Position numbers and translations under genes: made by a program. The notes beneath the pieces were generated by a model, which was given only the letters and a program-made list of their open reading frames with translations, was not told the origin of the DNA and did no database searches. From assembly GCA_002402585.1 (NCBI GenBank), contig DHGC01000026.1, positions 1-5,568 on the forward strand: a DNA stretch of 5,568 nucleotides. The letters are read 5' to 3'. Below, piece by piece: positions 4,790 to 5,568 of the stretch (position 1 is its first letter; each line of letters opens with the position of its first letter). The stretch is from Erysipelotrichaceae bacterium UBA4808. GTDB taxonomy: Bacteria > Bacillota_I > Bacilli_A > Erysipelotrichales > Erysipelotrichaceae.

Positions 4790-5568
4790 CTAGACTCCGA
4801 GTAATGCCAATTCGTATTGAAATAAAATCAAATTGATCTCATCAATATCATAGATACGATTTTCAATGGTGTAGCTTATGATCACATCAAACAATTGGCT
4901 GGATGAGAGTGCATAACCTGCACATTCCAACAATTCATCCGTCTCTTCTCGATCAAGACACATAGCAATCGATAATGCCAAGACCGTTCGTTTACTGGGG
5001 ATATAGTGCTTGTTGGACCGAATCTTAGAGAAGTGTTTGCGATTCATGTTGGCACGTTTGTAGACATCCACATCGTTTAAACCTTTCTCATCAATCAATG
5101 CTAAAAGTGCTTCTGAGAAGGATTGATCCACTTTTTGGATCCAATCATTTAGGTCATTAGACTTTAATGAACCTCCACGTGAGGTGTCAACTTTACTGTA
5201 TTCTCTGAACTCATTTGAACGACTTCGATATGATGTATGTTCTTCTACATAATGATCATCAATGTAGCTCTGGATCGCACCGATTCGATTTTGACTGATG
5301 ACGAATGTTGATTTATCGAAGAGGACAAGGTAGACATCCATTTCATGTTCATCAAGAAAGCGACGCATCTCATTCAATGCCACATTCAATGCCTCTTCCT
5401 TTGGATACCCATAGATACCACTTGAGATGAGTGGAAAAGCTATGCTGGAACACTTATGTTCAAGGGCTAAATACAAACTATTACGATAGGCAGCTCTTAA
5501 CTTCTCTTCTTCATTCTGCTTGCCATCCTGATAAACAGGTCCTACCGCATGGATGATGTATCGAGCCT
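4790..5568 (-). CDS. Macro-domain protein with extra C-terminal domain (5' end missing)
   Basis: This is the C-terminal 258 residues of a protein whose start lies beyond the right edge; the frame is open to the edge, so the TTG at 5476 is not the real start. The first about 90 residues are a macro (ADP-ribose-binding, Appr-1''-p processing type) domain: YIIHAVGPVY, a helix with AYRNSLYLALEH, then SIAFPLISSGIYGYP, the phosphate-binding loop, and VYLVLFD. The N-terminal NAAN-type loop is outside the window. A linker follows, then a helical domain (FSEALLALIDEKGLND, VYKRANMNRKHFSKIRSN, PSKRTVLALSIAMCLDREETDELLECAGYALS). This resembles a C-terminal module seen on macro proteins of Bacillota, with an HTH-like start, so a DNA- or protein-binding role is possible. 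Macro domains bind or remove ADP-ribose; the target here is unknown. It converges on the abi-small RNA unit. Confidence 0.88.
   Translation of the reverse strand, partial: ARYIIHAVGPVYQDGKQNEEEKLRAAYRNSLYLALEHKCSSIAFPLISSGIYGYPKEEALNVALNEMRRFLDEHEMDVYLVLFDKSTFVISQNRIGAIQSYIDDHYVEEHTSYRSRSNEFREYSKVDTSRGGSLKSNDLNDWIQKVDQSFSEALLALIDEKGLNDVDVYKRANMNRKHFSKIRSNKHYIPSKRTVLALSIAMCLDREETDELLECAGYALSSSQLFDVIISYTIENRIYDIDEINLILFQYELALLGV

Overview
The window looks like chromosomal DNA of a low-GC Gram-positive bacterium (Bacillota, possibly Erysipelotrichia-like). The grounds are strong AGGAGG-type ribosome binding sites about 6 nt before the starts, one TTG start, TATAAT promoters, short T-tailed terminators and the families present. 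The lineage is an inference. The standard code fits, since TGA is used as a stop. The stretch is an accessory, defence-flavoured mosaic around two more ordinary genes (vWA protein and S66 peptidase).

Left part (1-1395, minus strand): a HigB/RelE-type toxin gene with a TTG start is followed after 27 nt by a HigA-type antitoxin. The antitoxin's N-terminal HTH is fused to an ImmA/IrrE-like zinc peptidase domain (HEIQH), and the gene runs off the left edge. A TTGAAT-N17-TATAAT promoter and a perfect 7-3-7 inverted repeat at the predicted transcription start precede the toxin. This suggests autorepression by the antitoxin.

Middle part (1517-3306): a compact von Willebrand A (MIDAS) protein on the minus strand and a divergent S66 serine carboxypeptidase on the plus strand, MccF-like by its triad spacing. 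They share a 112-bp intergenic region with a hairpin. A 12-bp-stem bidirectional terminator closes the peptidase gene. The next intergenic region (3307-3559) has a candidate 19-residue hydrophobic peptide gene on the minus strand, running into that terminator, and the promoter and RBS of the next gene.

Right part (3560-5568): an Abi_2 (AbiD/AbiF) family HEPN protein with an intact RNxxxH motif. It is followed immediately, on the same strand, by what looks like a dedicated small-RNA gene: TTGATT-N17-TATAAT, whose -35 overlaps the abi stop codon, then a roughly 48-nt RNA of two hairpins ending in an ACCCC-GAAA-GGGGT terminator. This matches the arrangement of AbiF toxin plus structured RNA antitoxin, the group proposed as ancestral to Cas13, and is the most interesting system here. 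Converging on it from the right edge is the C-terminal part of a macro-domain protein with an extra C-terminal domain.

Taken together, a protein toxin-antitoxin pair, a probable RNA-antitoxin HEPN toxin and a macro-domain protein lie within 5.6 kb, consistent with a small defence/addiction island. Functional assignments rest on motif recognition; no searches were run.
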